Below, piece by piece: positions 1 through 9,210 of a stretch of 64,000 bases of DNA (within the stretch, counting starts at the first letter, position 1; the number at the start of each line of letters is the position of its first letter). Origin of the DNA: Peptoniphilus raoultii (lineage in GTDB: Bacteria; Bacillota; Clostridia; Tissierellales; Peptoniphilaceae). The position numbers and the translations under genes were made by a program. The notes under the pieces are model-generated. The model was not told where the DNA came from and did no database searches. It saw only the letters and a program-made list of their open reading frames with translations. The stretch covers positions 186,001-250,000 of the forward strand of contig NZ_FMWM01000002.1 in assembly GCF_900099555.1 (NCBI RefSeq). Reading direction: 5' to 3'.

Positions 1-43
1 GCATTAAAAGCATAAACACGAAAATAAAAATAAATTTTTTCAT
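1..43 (-). CDS. 5' end of a secreted protein (partial)
   Basis: An AGAGGAGG ribosome site lies just upstream of an ATG at 43 on the minus strand, followed by about 14 codons reading MKKFIFIFVFMLLM. This is a short basic start followed by a hydrophobic run, as in a signal peptide or lipoprotein leader. The rest lies outside the window. It sits downstream of the polysaccharide operon in the same direction, so it may be an exported or cell-wall protein, but its function cannot be told. Confidence 0.55.
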   Translation of the reverse strand, partial: MKKFIFIFVFMLLM

Positions 44-103
44 AAGATCCTCCTCTATCTTTTTTTATATTTTAACATATTAAATTATTTTAAGATAGTC
101 AGA

Positions 104-1198
104 TTATTTCTCCAAAAGTTTTATGGCTATTTCAATATTTTCCTTAGATTTTTCCTTTATGTTTTCTGTATTTTTATAGAGTTCCTTTTTTCTCTCACCT
201 AAATTCAAAAGGGCAGATTTTACTTTTTCCAGAAGTTCTTCTTCCTTAAAATTTTCTACGTCAATATATTCTTTAATTTCCAGCTGCTCTATCATTGCCG
301 TTACTTTCGGATCATAGATAAGACCAACTATGGGAAGATTTGAAACTGATGCATAGATAATAGAGTGAAGCCTCATTGCAAGGATTAACTTTAATTTTTT
401 AAAAATTCCCATAAGCTGCCTTGCACTATAAGTTTTTGTAACCATTTTTATGTGATCATGATTAAGGCAAAGATTTATTAGGTCCATGGAATAAATATGG
501 TCTTTTGGAAGATGAAAGGGAACAAGCAAAACATCATAGCCCATAAGGACAAGGGTATCGCAAACTCTTGCAAGTTTTTCCTTTAAATCAGGGGCTTTTT
601 TCCATTCCCTTACACAAATGCCTATGGTTTTATTATTAATTTCGATTCCCTCATCTGCAAAAATTTTTAAAGTTTCATCTTCGCTAATTGATTCCAAAGT
701 AAAAACTGGATCTGCTGTAACTTTTATATTTTTATTTTTTAGGCCCAACTTTTTTACAAAATTATAGGAATTTTGGTCCCGCAATGTAATAAATCCTGCT
801 CCTTCAAGGGCTTTTTTTGTCAAAAATCTATTAAAGGGTCTATCTATGGGTCCAATACCATTGGCATAGACATAGACTTTTTTACCAAAAAATTTTGCTG
901 TGAAAATTAAAAATAAATAATATAGAAGGGATCTTGTGGAAGTTATGTCCTGCAAAAGAGAACCCCCTCCCGAAATGAAAAGGTCGGTATTTTTTATTTC
1001 TCCTAAGACATTAAAAAAATTAAATCTATCTGATGCCAAAACTTCATAAGTCTTTTGTGTCTTATGAGGATTTTTTGAAAGGACTCTAATTTCTATATCC
1101 CTATTTAATTTTTTAAAATCTTCTACCATTGCCTTTAATATTGCATCATCGCCTGAATTATCAAAGCCAAAATATCCTGAAAGAAGTATTTTTTTCAT
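104..1198 (-). CDS. csaB: Polysaccharide pyruvyl transferase, CsaB type
   Basis: This 364-residue protein belongs to the polysaccharide pyruvyl transferase family. CsaB-type members add a pyruvate ketal to secondary cell-wall polymers, the modification that lets SLH-domain proteins bind the wall. Visible family features are the N-terminal GYFGFDNSGDDAIL segment, the ISGGGSLLQD loop near residue 75, and AMRLHSIIYA in the C-terminal half. Its length is normal. The ATG overlaps the stop of the upstream O-antigen-ligase-like gene, so the two are translationally coupled. It is the last full gene of a five-gene minus-strand operon. Family assignment is firm; the exact polymer is inferred. Confidence 0.88.
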   Translation of the reverse strand: MKKILLSGYFGFDNSGDDAILKAMVEDFKKLNRDIEIRVLSKNPHKTQKTYEVLASDRFNFFNVLGEIKNTDLFISGGGSLLQDITSTRSLLYYLFLIFTAKFFGKKVYVYANGIGPIDRPFNRFLTKKALEGAGFITLRDQNSYNFVKKLGLKNKNIKVTADPVFTLESISEDETLKIFADEGIEINNKTIGICVREWKKAPDLKEKLARVCDTLVLMGYDVLLVPFHLPKDHIYSMDLINLCLNHDHIKMVTKTYSARQLMGIFKKLKLILAMRLHSIIYASVSNLPIVGLIYDPKVTAMIEQLEIKEYIDVENFKEEELLEKVKSALLNLGERKKELYKNTENIKEKSKENIEIAIKLLEK

Positions 1199-2577
1199 AT
1201 GCTTTCATCATTCTCTCTTAAGGGTATAATAGTTTCTTTTCTTAAAATATCATTAGAAACTTCCCCTCCATTTTTTATCTCAATTCTTATTAAGCTTAAA
1301 ATTATGCCGACAAGAATCCAAAAGGAAAATATAATTCTCGGCATATATAAAATATGTTCAGTCATACCGTTGGCAAGGATACCAAAAATTGATGCCAAGG
1401 CTCCTGCTCCTAAATATTTAATATACTTATCAGAACTCTTGCAAAGATAGGCATAGGCATTTTTTATTAGGCTTATAACTAGCCCAAGAAAAATTGTTAT
1501 GCCAATAAGTCCACCTTCAGCAAAAATTTCCAAAAATGTATTATGAGCATGATAAATGGGCATTGTCCTTATATAGCTTTCAAAAGTTTGTTTAAAGGGA
1601 ATATATCCAAAGCCAACTCCATTAATAAAATTATCTCTTATGACCTGAAAAGTTATGCCATACATTTTTAGTCTATATAAAATTGATGAGTCAACACTTG
1701 AACCAATAGATAAAAACCTATTTAAAATAGAATCTGGCAAAAACAATATGAGTAATATGAAAGCTGGGATGCCCAAAAGCAAAAGTCTTTTGTCAACAAC
1801 TAAAATAAATACAAGTGCTGCACAAAAAATTCCTAGCCAGCCTCCCCTTGACATTGTCATTAGGAGGGCAAGAAATAAAACTCCTAGGGCAAATAAAAAG
1901 GCAAATTTTTTCTTCATATTTTTCGTTTGCCACATAAGTCCAACCCCTAAAGGAATCATTAGAACTAAATATTCTGCAAAAATATTTGGATTTGTAAATA
2001 CACTATAAACTCTAACGGCAATATTTTGTGAATTTTCTACATCTGTCCATTCAGGTCTCATAGTTACGCCAGTAAAAATTTGTCTTATGCCCACAAGACC
2101 AGCAAGTAAAGCTCCCACTAAAAGAAGAGAAACAAAAACATTTAAATCTTCTTTTTTTTCTAAAGAATTTACCATTGCAAAGACAAAGAAAAGCCCTGCC
2201 GTATTTAGGGCCAAATCCCTAATTGACCCCATAATGTTTACTGATGTGAGTGTATTTATTAAACTATAAATAAAAAATAAAAATAGGGGAAGGCCAAATT
2301 TTGTGACCTTGAAGTCTTCCTTATCATAAATTATTTTTCTAACAAATATTAAAAAACCAAGGACCAAAAAGGCCAAAAGATTTACCATATCAGGCAAAAA
2401 GGGATAGGCAAGTGCAAGACCGCAAAGGCCTATTTTTATATCATAGAGAACAAAAAATCCCCCTATAAGCAAAATAGAAAGACCTAAAAATAATTTTGTA
2501 GACAAAAAGGCATAGGATAGGGCTAGAATTAAAATTAAAAATATGCCGAAAAGGCTTTTATTTGATTTTACCACCAT
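1195..2577 (-). CDS. O-antigen ligase / Wzy-like polysaccharide polymerase membrane protein
   Basis: A 460-residue polytopic membrane protein with about ten to twelve hydrophobic segments. A long extracytoplasmic loop in the second half (roughly residues 300-350) contains the YHAHNTFLEIFAEGGLIG motif, typical of O-antigen ligase/WaaL and Wzy-like proteins. Such proteins join or polymerise lipid-linked glycans at the outer face of the membrane. An AAGGAGG site precedes the ATG, and the start overlaps the end of the upstream small membrane protein gene. With CsaB and a glycosyltransferase it points to a cell-wall or surface glycan. Whether it acts as ligase or polymerase cannot be told. Confidence 0.8.
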   Translation of the reverse strand: MVVKSNKSLFGIFLILILALSYAFLSTKLFLGLSILLIGGFFVLYDIKIGLCGLALAYPFLPDMVNLLAFLVLGFLIFVRKIIYDKEDFKVTKFGLPLFLFFIYSLINTLTSVNIMGSIRDLALNTAGLFFVFAMVNSLEKKEDLNVFVSLLLVGALLAGLVGIRQIFTGVTMRPEWTDVENSQNIAVRVYSVFTNPNIFAEYLVLMIPLGVGLMWQTKNMKKKFAFLFALGVLFLALLMTMSRGGWLGIFCAALVFILVVDKRLLLLGIPAFILLILFLPDSILNRFLSIGSSVDSSILYRLKMYGITFQVIRDNFINGVGFGYIPFKQTFESYIRTMPIYHAHNTFLEIFAEGGLIGITIFLGLVISLIKNAYAYLCKSSDKYIKYLGAGALASIFGILANGMTEHILYMPRIIFSFWILVGIILSLIRIEIKNGGEVSNDILRKETIIPLRENDESI

Positions 2578-3107
2578 TCTTCTTCCTCCTTATCTAAAAG
2601 AAAAAAGTCTTTTACAAAGGAAATGACCTTTGAATCCCTTAAAATTTTCCCATAAGAGCCTTTGAAAAGTAGACAAAAAATGGAAATAACCATAATAAAA
2701 ATATTTAATTTGATGGAATATCCCTTAAAAAAACCTATTAGACAAGAAGCTATACTTGTATAAAGGGCTAGAGTAAAGATAAAACCACAAATCCTATCAA
2801 AATCACCTGTAATATTAATTACAGATCCAAAAGAAATAGAATTTTCCAAAGTCTTTCTTAAAATCTTTGCTAAATAAGAAGCGAGGGCATTTAAGAGATT
2901 AAAAATACCCCTATAGATTTTATAGGCAATAGAATTTTTGAAAATACTCTTCTTGGAATTAAAAAATCTGTAAAAAAAACTTTCGTCCTTATATTTGCTG
3001 AAAAAATTTAATTTTTCCAAAATCTTTCCAGTTTTTGAAAATTTATAATAGTCCTTAAATTTGTCAGCTAACTTTACAGATACTCTGACACTTAAAGAAT
3101 TATACAT
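2568..3107 (-). CDS. Small membrane protein of the surface-polysaccharide operon, unknown function
   Basis: About 179 residues. The first hundred are basic and rich in Lys, Phe and Tyr. Two hydrophobic helices follow (around GFIFTLALYTSIASCLIGFF and LNIFIMVISIFCLLF), and the end is acidic (DKEEEEWW). I do not recognise a family. I chose the ATG at 3107 because GAGGG lies about 6 nt upstream; a TTG four codons earlier is possible. The start overlaps the DUF4330 stop and its end overlaps the O-antigen-ligase-like gene, so translation is coupled. A role in assembling or exporting the glycan is inference from position only. Confidence 0.6.
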   Translation of the reverse strand: MYNSLSVRVSVKLADKFKDYYKFSKTGKILEKLNFFSKYKDESFFYRFFNSKKSIFKNSIAYKIYRGIFNLLNALASYLAKILRKTLENSISFGSVINITGDFDRICGFIFTLALYTSIASCLIGFFKGYSIKLNIFIMVISIFCLLFKGSYGKILRDSKVISFVKDFFLLDKEEEEWW

Positions 3108-3108
3108 T

Positions 3109-3597
3109 TTATCCCTCAACTTTAACGTCCATTATTGTTGCAAAGGTTGCAATATTTTTATTTTTTACTCTTTCTTGATAACCAACTCTCATTTGTTCAG
3201 ACCCAACTTGATAAAATTCTTCAGTTTCTTTTATATCACATTCCATTTCCACATGGACAACAAATTTTTCCGGCACTTCTGCAAGGACAAATTTTCCTTG
3301 ATATTCAACTTCTTCCTTGTAGGGTTCATAGGAAACAGATTTTATTTTCCCAAGATAGGTGCCTTTGTCATAATCATAAAGAGGATCTCCCTCTTTTACC
3401 TTAGAAACTGTTGCCATTTTTACTTCTATAATATCCATATAAACTATGCCCTTTTTTGTTTGAGCATTAGATGCACTTGGCGTTTTTGAAAGTCTTTTTG
3501 CCCCAAAAACTATGGCAAGGGCAATTAAAAGAATTACAAAAAAATCTATAATGTTTATAAGTCCAAATATTTTACCCTTCTTGTCAATTAATTTCAT
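3109..3597 (-). CDS. DUF4330 family membrane-anchored protein
   Basis: About 162 residues. It starts with MKLIDKKGKIFGLINIIDFF, then has one transmembrane helix (residues about 12-32) and an extracytoplasmic beta-rich domain. That opening and architecture match the DUF4330 family, which is often found beside polysaccharide and cell-wall genes in clostridia. The chosen ATG at 3597 has GGAGGAAG directly upstream; an earlier in-frame start would overlap the glycosyltransferase further. The family has no established biochemical role that I know of. Confidence 0.7.
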   Translation of the reverse strand: MKLIDKKGKIFGLINIIDFFVILLIALAIVFGAKRLSKTPSASNAQTKKGIVYMDIIEVKMATVSKVKEGDPLYDYDKGTYLGKIKSVSYEPYKEEVEYQGKFVLAEVPEKFVVHVEMECDIKETEEFYQVGSEQMRVGYQERVKNKNIATFATIMDVKVEG

Positions 3598-4711
3598 TTT
3601 CTTCCTCCAATATATTTTTATAAATTTCAAATTGAGTTTCTCCCATTGATTTATAGGAGAAATTTTTATTTACATAAGCATGAATATTTTCGCCTAATTT
3701 TTCTAACTTATCCCTATTATTATAGAGATATAGGATTTTTCCCTTTAGTGCCGTGTAGTCTGAAACCTTGATTTTATAACCTGTTTCGTCATCAAAAATA
3801 ATTTTGTCAATTCCTCCAACATCTGTTGCAACACTTGTAAGGTTCATGGTGGAAGCCTCTAAAATTACATAAGGAAAAGATTCTGAAATGCTGGTTAAAA
3901 CGTTTAAGTCAAGGGCATTAAAAAAGGAGTAATTATCATTAACAAAGCCAAGGAAAAAAATATTATTTTTAAATGACTCGGCTTCCTTTTGAAGATGGGA
4001 AAGCTCCTCGCCTTCACCAGCAATTAAGAAAATAACATCAGTATTTTCCTTTAAAACTTCCCTAGCTCCTCTAATAAAAGTTGTAAGATCCTTAACCTTA
4101 TCAAGTCTGGCTGCAATTCCAACAATAAATTCCCCATTATAATCTATCTTATATCTATTTAAAAATTCATCCTTAGAAACATAATACGGGATATTTTCAT
4201 TGTCAATGCCATTATAGAGTACAAAAATCTTGTCTTTTTTAAAACCCCTATCCTTAAGCATATCCTTAAAGGAATCGGAAACAGTTATATAATAGTCAAA
4301 GGATTTTAAAGCAATTTTATTTAAATTTGTAAAAATTAAATTCTTGTAAAAATTATCCTTAAAATCTAATTTATAATCTGAATGCACAGTCGTAACAAAG
4401 GGAATATCTACATATTTTTTTAAAAACATACAAATAAAATTGGCCCTTGCTCCATGGGCGTGAATTATTGAAAAATTTTCTTTTTTAATTTCATCTCTTA
4501 ATTTTTTAACAACAGACATATCGCTGCGTTTTTTTTGGGGAAATACTTTTATAGAAAATCCTTTTTCTACTGCTTCTTCATAAAAAGAATCCTTTATAAA
4601 ACAAATAATCCTAGCGTCAACAAGACCCTTAAGTCCTTTCATTAAAGAAAATATATGGGTTTTTGCTCCGCCTGTATCCCCACCACTAATTAAATGGAGA
4701 ACTTTAATCAT
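3584..4711 (-). CDS. Glycosyltransferase family 4 (GT-B fold)
   Basis: A 375-residue cytoplasmic or membrane-associated glycosyltransferase. The N-terminal half starts VLHLISGGDTGGAKTH, the acceptor-side glycine loop of family 4 enzymes. The C-terminal half has IVGIAARLDKVKDL and the donor-binding ESFPYVILEAS segment with the EX7E-like glutamates. It presumably transfers a sugar from a nucleotide donor onto a lipid-linked cell-wall glycan. It is the first gene of the minus-strand operon running to csaB. A GGAGGCAG site precedes the start. Sugar and acceptor cannot be deduced. Confidence 0.87.
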   Translation of the reverse strand: MIKVLHLISGGDTGGAKTHIFSLMKGLKGLVDARIICFIKDSFYEEAVEKGFSIKVFPQKKRSDMSVVKKLRDEIKKENFSIIHAHGARANFICMFLKKYVDIPFVTTVHSDYKLDFKDNFYKNLIFTNLNKIALKSFDYYITVSDSFKDMLKDRGFKKDKIFVLYNGIDNENIPYYVSKDEFLNRYKIDYNGEFIVGIAARLDKVKDLTTFIRGAREVLKENTDVIFLIAGEGEELSHLQKEAESFKNNIFFLGFVNDNYSFFNALDLNVLTSISESFPYVILEASTMNLTSVATDVGGIDKIIFDDETGYKIKVSDYTALKGKILYLYNNRDKLEKLGENIHAYVNKNFSYKSMGETQFEIYKNILEEENEIN

Positions 4712-4818
4712 ATCTGCCTCCTTACTTTATAAGTATATAACAAATCGGCTTATATTTGTAGTAAATTTTCTTGCCTAAAATCTATTAAATATTATAAATA
4801 AATATAAATATTGTTATG

Positions 4819-4835
4819 TGTTAAGACATATGTTA
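4819..4835 (+). repeat. Left terminal inverted repeat of the IS481-like element
   Basis: TGTTAAGACATATGTTA; 16 of 17 bases match the reverse complement of 5767-5783. Confidence 0.75.
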
Positions 4836-4910
4836 CAGATTAAATAAAAAAAGAAAGGTACTTTTGATACAATAAGATAAACGAAAAAAGTATTAAAAGG
4901 AGACCTCTCT

Positions 4911-5641
4911 ATGAATATAATGACAGAAGAAATGATATTCCGTCAAAAATTATGTGAATACGCATTAAAAAATGGAGTTACAAAAGTTGCAAGAAGATAT
5001 CACACTAACCGACAATTTGTGTATAGACAGTCAAATACGAAAAAATGGATTTAAGAAACCGGAAAAAAGAGCTAAAAGTTATACTAAATACTTTGGTATG
5101 GGCGGAAAATATCCAGGAGATAAAGTTCAAGCAAACATAAAATACCTTCCGAAAGAATTTATAAAATTCCCTACGTGTTGTAATAGATATTATCAAATAA
5201 CCGCCATTGATGAATACAGCAGAAAAAGGATATTAAAAATAGTAAAAGAAAAAAGCAGTTATGAAACAGGCAAATTTTTAGAAACACCTGAAACAGAAAT
5301 GGGCTTTAAAATAAAGACAATACAAGTAGATAAATGGATATGAATTTGTAAATAATAAAGATAAAACAAATAAAAAAAGCATATTTCAAAAAATAGCAGA
5401 AAAGCAAGGTATAGAAATAAAAAGGACTAGACCATATTCACCATGGCAAAATGGCAAAGTAGAAAGAAGCCACAGAGAAGACAGAAAGATAATATATACA
5501 AGACTATTCTTTAGAAGCGAGAAAGAATTAGAAACAAAAATAAAATATCATGAAGAAATATACAATAATACAGCAAAATATGTATTGAATTTTAAAAGTC
5601 CAAATGAAAAAATAGAAGAATACTATCTTCAAAAGCTTTAA
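4911..5641 (+). pseudogene. IS481-like DDE transposase, deleted and frameshifted
   Basis: The first frame opens with MNIMTEEMIFRQKLCEYALK and then ARRYHTNRQFVYRQ, the helix-turn-helix start of this transposase type. It then runs into a stop at about 5055, where roughly 60 codons have been lost. The reading continues one frame over with YYQITAIDEYSRKR (first catalytic Asp). At about 5335 one extra A disrupts QVDNGYEFVNN, which carries the second catalytic Asp. The last piece, RPYSPWQNGKVERSHRE, carries the catalytic Glu and runs to 5641. All three acidic residues are present but in different frames, so the gene is inactive. Confidence 0.82.
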
Positions 5642-5666
5642 AAATTATAAAGAGGAAATTCATTAA

Positions 5667-5700
5667 TGTTAAGGTACGCTTCGCCCTAAAGCCCTTAACA
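5667..5700. repeat. Hairpin inside the IS, downstream of the transposase
   Basis: TGTTAAGG and CCTTAACA form an 8-bp stem around an 18-nt loop. No T-run follows, so it is not a standard terminator; it may be an IS-end structure. Confidence 0.35.
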
Positions 5701-5766
5701 ATCATTCGTTTCCTTTTTAATAAACAATTAGGCTTTTGAAAGAATTGTATAAAAGTACTATAAGTA

Positions 5767-5783
5767 TAACATATGTCTTGACA
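5767..5783 (-). repeat. Right terminal inverted repeat of the IS481-like element
   Basis: TAACATATGTCTTGACA, the inverted partner of 4819-4835 with one mismatch; it marks the right edge of the element. Confidence 0.75.
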
Positions 5784-5877
5784 GTTAAGAAAAAAATTTA
5801 AAAAAATTCTATAAAAAACTTGCATTATTTTTAAATTAATGTTTTAATATATAGGATAAATTTATAAGTAAAAAATC

Positions 5878-5930
5878 AGTCCAAGAGTTGGACAAAAAAA
5901 TCATGACCCTTGGTTCATGATTTTTTTTTA
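5878..5930 (+). promoter_or_regulatory. carB leader with terminator hairpin, possible attenuator
   Basis: Two consecutive hairpins precede carB. The first is GTCCAA-gag-TTGGAC (5879-5893). The second is AATCATGA/TCATGATT (5899-5922) followed by nine T residues, an intrinsic terminator ending only about 12 nt before the GGGAGG site of carB. CCAAG (5881-5885) can alternatively pair with CTTGG (5909-5913) in the terminator loop, which would make the structures partly exclusive. The first arm loosely resembles the AGUCC-type PyrR motif. Terminator: clear. Attenuation by pyrimidines: inference. Confidence 0.55.
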
Positions 5931-5952
5931 GGCAAATTTAAGGGAGGACAAT

Positions 5953-8900
5953 ATGCCAAAAAAATCTATTAAGAAAACTTTAGTTATAGGTTCAGGACCA
6001 ATTGTTATCGGTCAGGCAGCAGAATTTGATTATTCAGGAAGCCAGGCTCTTGAAGCTTTAAGAAGCGAAGGGATTGAAACAGTTTTAATAAATTCAAACC
6101 CCGCAACAATTATGACTGATAAGGAAATGGCCGACAAAATTTATATTGAACCCATAAATATAGATTTCATTGAAAAAATTATCCAAAGGGAAAAACCTGA
6201 CTCAATTTTAGCAGCCATGGGCGGACAAACAGGTCTAAATATGGCAATGGAGCTTCACGATAAGGGAATTTTGGAAAAATATAATGTTGAAGTTATAGGT
6301 ACGGGAATTGATGCCATAAAAAAGGGTGAGGACAGAGATGAATTTAGAAAGACAATGAAAAAAATAAATCAGCCTCTTGTTGAATCTGAAATTGTAAATA
6401 ATTTTGAAGATGGGATAAAAATGGCTAAAAAAATTGGTTTTCCTCTTGTTGTTAGACCTGCCTACACCCTAGGAGGAACTGGCGGCGGTTTCGCCAATAA
6501 CGAAGAAGAATTAGAAGAGATTTTAAAACATGGTATTGCCCTTTCTCCCGTTTCCCAAGTCCTTTTAGAAAAATCCATTAAGGGTTATATGGAAATTGAA
6601 TTTGAAGTAATAAGAGATGCCAAAGGAAATTCTCTAATCGTTTGTGATATGGAAAATATAGACCCTGTTGGAGTTCATACTGGCGATTCAATTGTTGTTG
6701 CTCCTTGCCAAAGTCTAAAAAAAGAAATTGTGGATAAATTAAAAAGAGCTTCCATTGAAATTGTAAACGAAGTTGGTGTTGAGGGAGCTTGCAATGTTCA
6801 GCTTGCCTTAAATCCTAAAACTTATGATTATTATGTAATTGAAATTAATCCTAGAGTTTCAAGATCATCAGCCCTTGCATCAAAGGCGACTGGATATCCA
6901 ATTGCAAAAGTTGCTACAAAAATTGCAGCAGGCCTAAATCTTGACGAAATTATGGGACCAAATGGAAAATCCCTTTTAGGATTTGCTCCAAGCCCAAATT
7001 ATGTTGCCCTTAAATTTCCAAAATGGCCCTTTGATAAATTTAAATTTGCCAAGAGAAAACTGGGTACAAAGATGATGGCAACTGGCGAAGTTATGGCAAT
7101 TGGTGCAAATTTTGAAGAAGCACTATTAAAGGGCATAAGATCTCTTGAAATTAAAAAATACTCCCTTGAAAATGAATTTTCTAAGGGTAAAAGTCTTGAA
7201 GAATTAAAAAAGAGAATTGAATTTGCTGATGATGAAAGAATTTTTGACATTGGAGAAATTTTAAGACGTGGTTTTAAATCTGAAGATGTTGAAAAAATAA
7301 CTGGCATTGTCCCCTATTTTATAGAAAAAATAAAATGGATTGTGGACAAGGAAGAGGAATTAAAGAATAAAAAATTAGAATACTTAGATTCTTCCTATTT
7401 AAGAGAAATAAAAGAGCATGGTTTTTCTGACAAGGCCATTGCAAATTTCCTTGGCGTGAGGGAAGACCAAGTTAGAGAACTTAGAAAAAAATATAATATT
7501 TTACCATCTTATGTGGCAGTTGACACATCATATTTTAAGGCTCAAAAATCATATTACTATTCAAGCTTTAAAAAATCAGAAGATATAGTAATTACAGATG
7601 AAAAAAAAGTTGTAGTTCTGGGAGCTGGACCAATTAGGATAGGTCAAGGAATAGAATTTGATTATGCTTCAGTTCATGCTATTAAATCCCTTAAAAATTC
7701 AAAAGTTAAAACTATTATTATAAATAATAATCCTGAAACAGTTTCAACTGACTTTGACATTTCAGACAGGCTATATTTTGAGCCCCTTATAGAAGAAGAT
7801 GTTTTAAATATTTTAGAAATTGAAAAGCCCTATGGAGTAATTTTACAATTTGGTGGACAAACAGCCATAAAACTTGCAGAATTTTTGGATAAAAAGGGCA
7901 TAAAAATCCTCGGCACTGATTTTAATAATATTGATAGGGCAGAGGATAGAGAAAGATTTGAAGATCTTTTAAATGACCTGAAAATTAATAGACCAAAAGG
8001 CGGTGCAGTTTGGGAAGTTGGCGAAGGCCTTGAACTTGCAGAAAAATTAAAATACCCCCTTTTAATTCGCCCGTCCTATGTTTTAGGGGGCCAAGGAATG
8101 GAAATCACCCATGACGAAAATCAATTAAAGAGATATTTAGATGCAGCCTTTAAAAGAGATAAAGAAAATCCCGTTTTAATTGACAAATATCTATTGGGAA
8201 GAGAAATTGAAATTGATGCAATTTGTGATGGAGAAGATGTTTTAATCCCTGGAATTATGGAACACCTTGAAAGAGCAGGAGTCCATTCAGGAGATTCAAT
8301 TTCCATCTACCCCGCCCTTGACTTATCAGATGAAATTAAAGATAAAATTTTAGACTATACCAAAAAAATTGCAAGGGGACTTGAAGCCCTGGGCATGATA
8401 AACATTCAATTTATAGAATATAAAGATGACCTTTATATTATAGAAGTAAATCCAAGAGCATCTAGGACAGTTCCCTATATTTCAAAGGTAACAGGAATAC
8501 CAATAATTGACATAGCAACAAGAGTAATTATGGGAGAAAAATTAAAGGATATGCCATATGAAACTGGTCTTTATAAAGAAGCAAAACTATTTGCCATTAA
8601 AGTTCCTGTATTTTCTATGTCAAAACTTGCAAGAGTTGAAATTTCCCTTGGACCTGAAATGAAATCAACGGGAGAAGTTTTGGGAATTGGTAAAGATATT
8701 TCCGAAGCCCTATATAAAGGATTTTTAGCAAGCGGCAGAGATATGCTTGAAGAAGACAAAAAAGTTCTTGCCACAATTAATGACAATGACAAAAAAGAAT
8801 TTTTAGAAATTGCTAGAGAAATGGATAAACTTGGCTATAGCTTTACGGCAACAGAAGGAACTTACAAACTTTTAAAGGAAAATAATATATCCTGCACAAA

Positions 8901-9153
8901 AGTTAATAGGATAAGCGAGCCGCATCCAAATATTTTAGATTTAATAGAAAATAATGAAGTAGATTTAATTGTAAATACGCCAACAAGAGCAGGCGATTCA
9001 AAACGTGACGGCTTTAAAATAAGAAGACTGGCAACAGAATTTAATATAGATATTTTCACAAGCCTTGACACAATTGATGCCCTTATAAAAGTTAAAAGTA
9101 AAGGCTATGAAGGCAATAAATTGAATATATATGAACTTTCAGAACTTGCTTAA
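5953..9153 (+). CDS. carB: Carbamoyl phosphate synthase large subunit
   Basis: This 1066-residue protein is full length for CarB, which makes carbamoyl phosphate from ammonia, bicarbonate and two ATP for pyrimidine and arginine synthesis. Two homologous ATP-grasp halves are visible: the first with [18 protein letters not shown] and the metal-binding [20 protein letters not shown], the second with [20 protein letters not shown] and [18 protein letters not shown]. An allosteric MGS-like domain ends the protein. GGGAGG precedes the ATG. The glutaminase subunit gene carA, usually adjacent, is missing here; flanking IS remnants suggest rearrangement or that carA lies elsewhere. Confidence 0.96.
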   Translation: MPKKSIKKTLVIGSGPIVIGQAAEFDYSGSQALEALRSEGIETVLINSNPATIMTDKEMADKIYIEPINIDFIEKIIQREKPDSILAAMGGQTGLNMAMELHDKGILEKYNVEVIGTGIDAIKKGEDRDEFRKTMKKINQPLVESEIVNNFEDGIKMAKKIGFPLVVRPAYTLGGTGGGFANNEEELEEILKHGIALSPVSQVLLEKSIKGYMEIEFEVIRDAKGNSLIVCDMENIDPVGVHTGDSIVVAPCQSLKKEIVDKLKRASIEIVNEVGVEGACNVQLALNPKTYDYYVIEINPRVSRSSALASKATGYPIAKVATKIAAGLNLDEIMGPNGKSLLGFAPSPNYVALKFPKWPFDKFKFAKRKLGTKMMATGEVMAIGANFEEALLKGIRSLEIKKYSLENEFSKGKSLEELKKRIEFADDERIFDIGEILRRGFKSEDVEKITGIVPYFIEKIKWIVDKEEELKNKKLEYLDSSYLREIKEHGFSDKAIANFLGVREDQVRELRKKYNILPSYVAVDTSYFKAQKSYYYSSFKKSEDIVITDEKKVVVLGAGPIRIGQGIEFDYASVHAIKSLKNSKVKTIIINNNPETVSTDFDISDRLYFEPLIEEDVLNILEIEKPYGVILQFGGQTAIKLAEFLDKKGIKILGTDFNNIDRAEDRERFEDLLNDLKINRPKGGAVWEVGEGLELAEKLKYPLLIRPSYVLGGQGMEITHDENQLKRYLDAAFKRDKENPVLIDKYLLGREIEIDAICDGEDVLIPGIMEHLERAGVHSGDSISIYPALDLSDEIKDKILDYTKKIARGLEALGMINIQFIEYKDDLYIIEVNPRASRTVPYISKVTGIPIIDIATRVIMGEKLKDMPYETGLYKEAKLFAIKVPVFSMSKLARVEISLGPEMKSTGEVLGIGKDISEALYKGFLASGRDMLEEDKKVLATINDNDKKEFLEIAREMDKLGYSFTATEGTYKLLKENNISCTKVNRISEPHPNILDLIENNEVDLIVNTPTRAGDSKRDGFKIRRLATEFNIDIFTSLDTIDALIKVKSKGYEGNKLNIYELSELA

Positions 9154-9161
9154 ATTTAAAA

Positions 9162-9210
9162 AATGATGTTGCAGAATAGATGATTCTACTCTGCAACATC
9201 ATTTTTTTAT
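9162..9210. terminator. Strong hairpin terminator at the left end of the IS1182-type element
   Basis: AATGATGTTGCAGA (9162-9175) pairs perfectly with TCTGCAACATCATT (9190-9203), followed by a T-run, nine bases after the carB stop. The left arm contains TGTTGCAGAAT, which matches the opposite end of the IS (TGTTGCAAAAG, inverted at 10608-10618). The IS end therefore doubles as the carB terminator. A near copy occurs at 19406-19452. Confidence 0.85.

Larger units (their letters stand above)
4819..5783 (+). mobile_element. Decayed IS481-like insertion sequence with both terminal repeats
   Basis: A 965-bp segment bounded by near-perfect 17-bp inverted repeats: TGTTAAGACATATGTTA at 4819-4835 and, inverted, TGTCAAGACATATGTTA at 5767-5783 (one mismatch). 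Between them lies a broken DDE transposase on the plus strand. No clear target duplication is visible next to the repeats. The element separates the polysaccharide operon from carB. An intact relative would be around 200 bp longer, the difference being an internal deletion in the transposase. Confidence 0.75.

Noticed and set aside
4972-5343. A 123-codon frame that could be called a separate gene
   Set aside because: Its first third is out-of-frame sequence; the rest is the catalytic middle of the broken IS481-like transposase.
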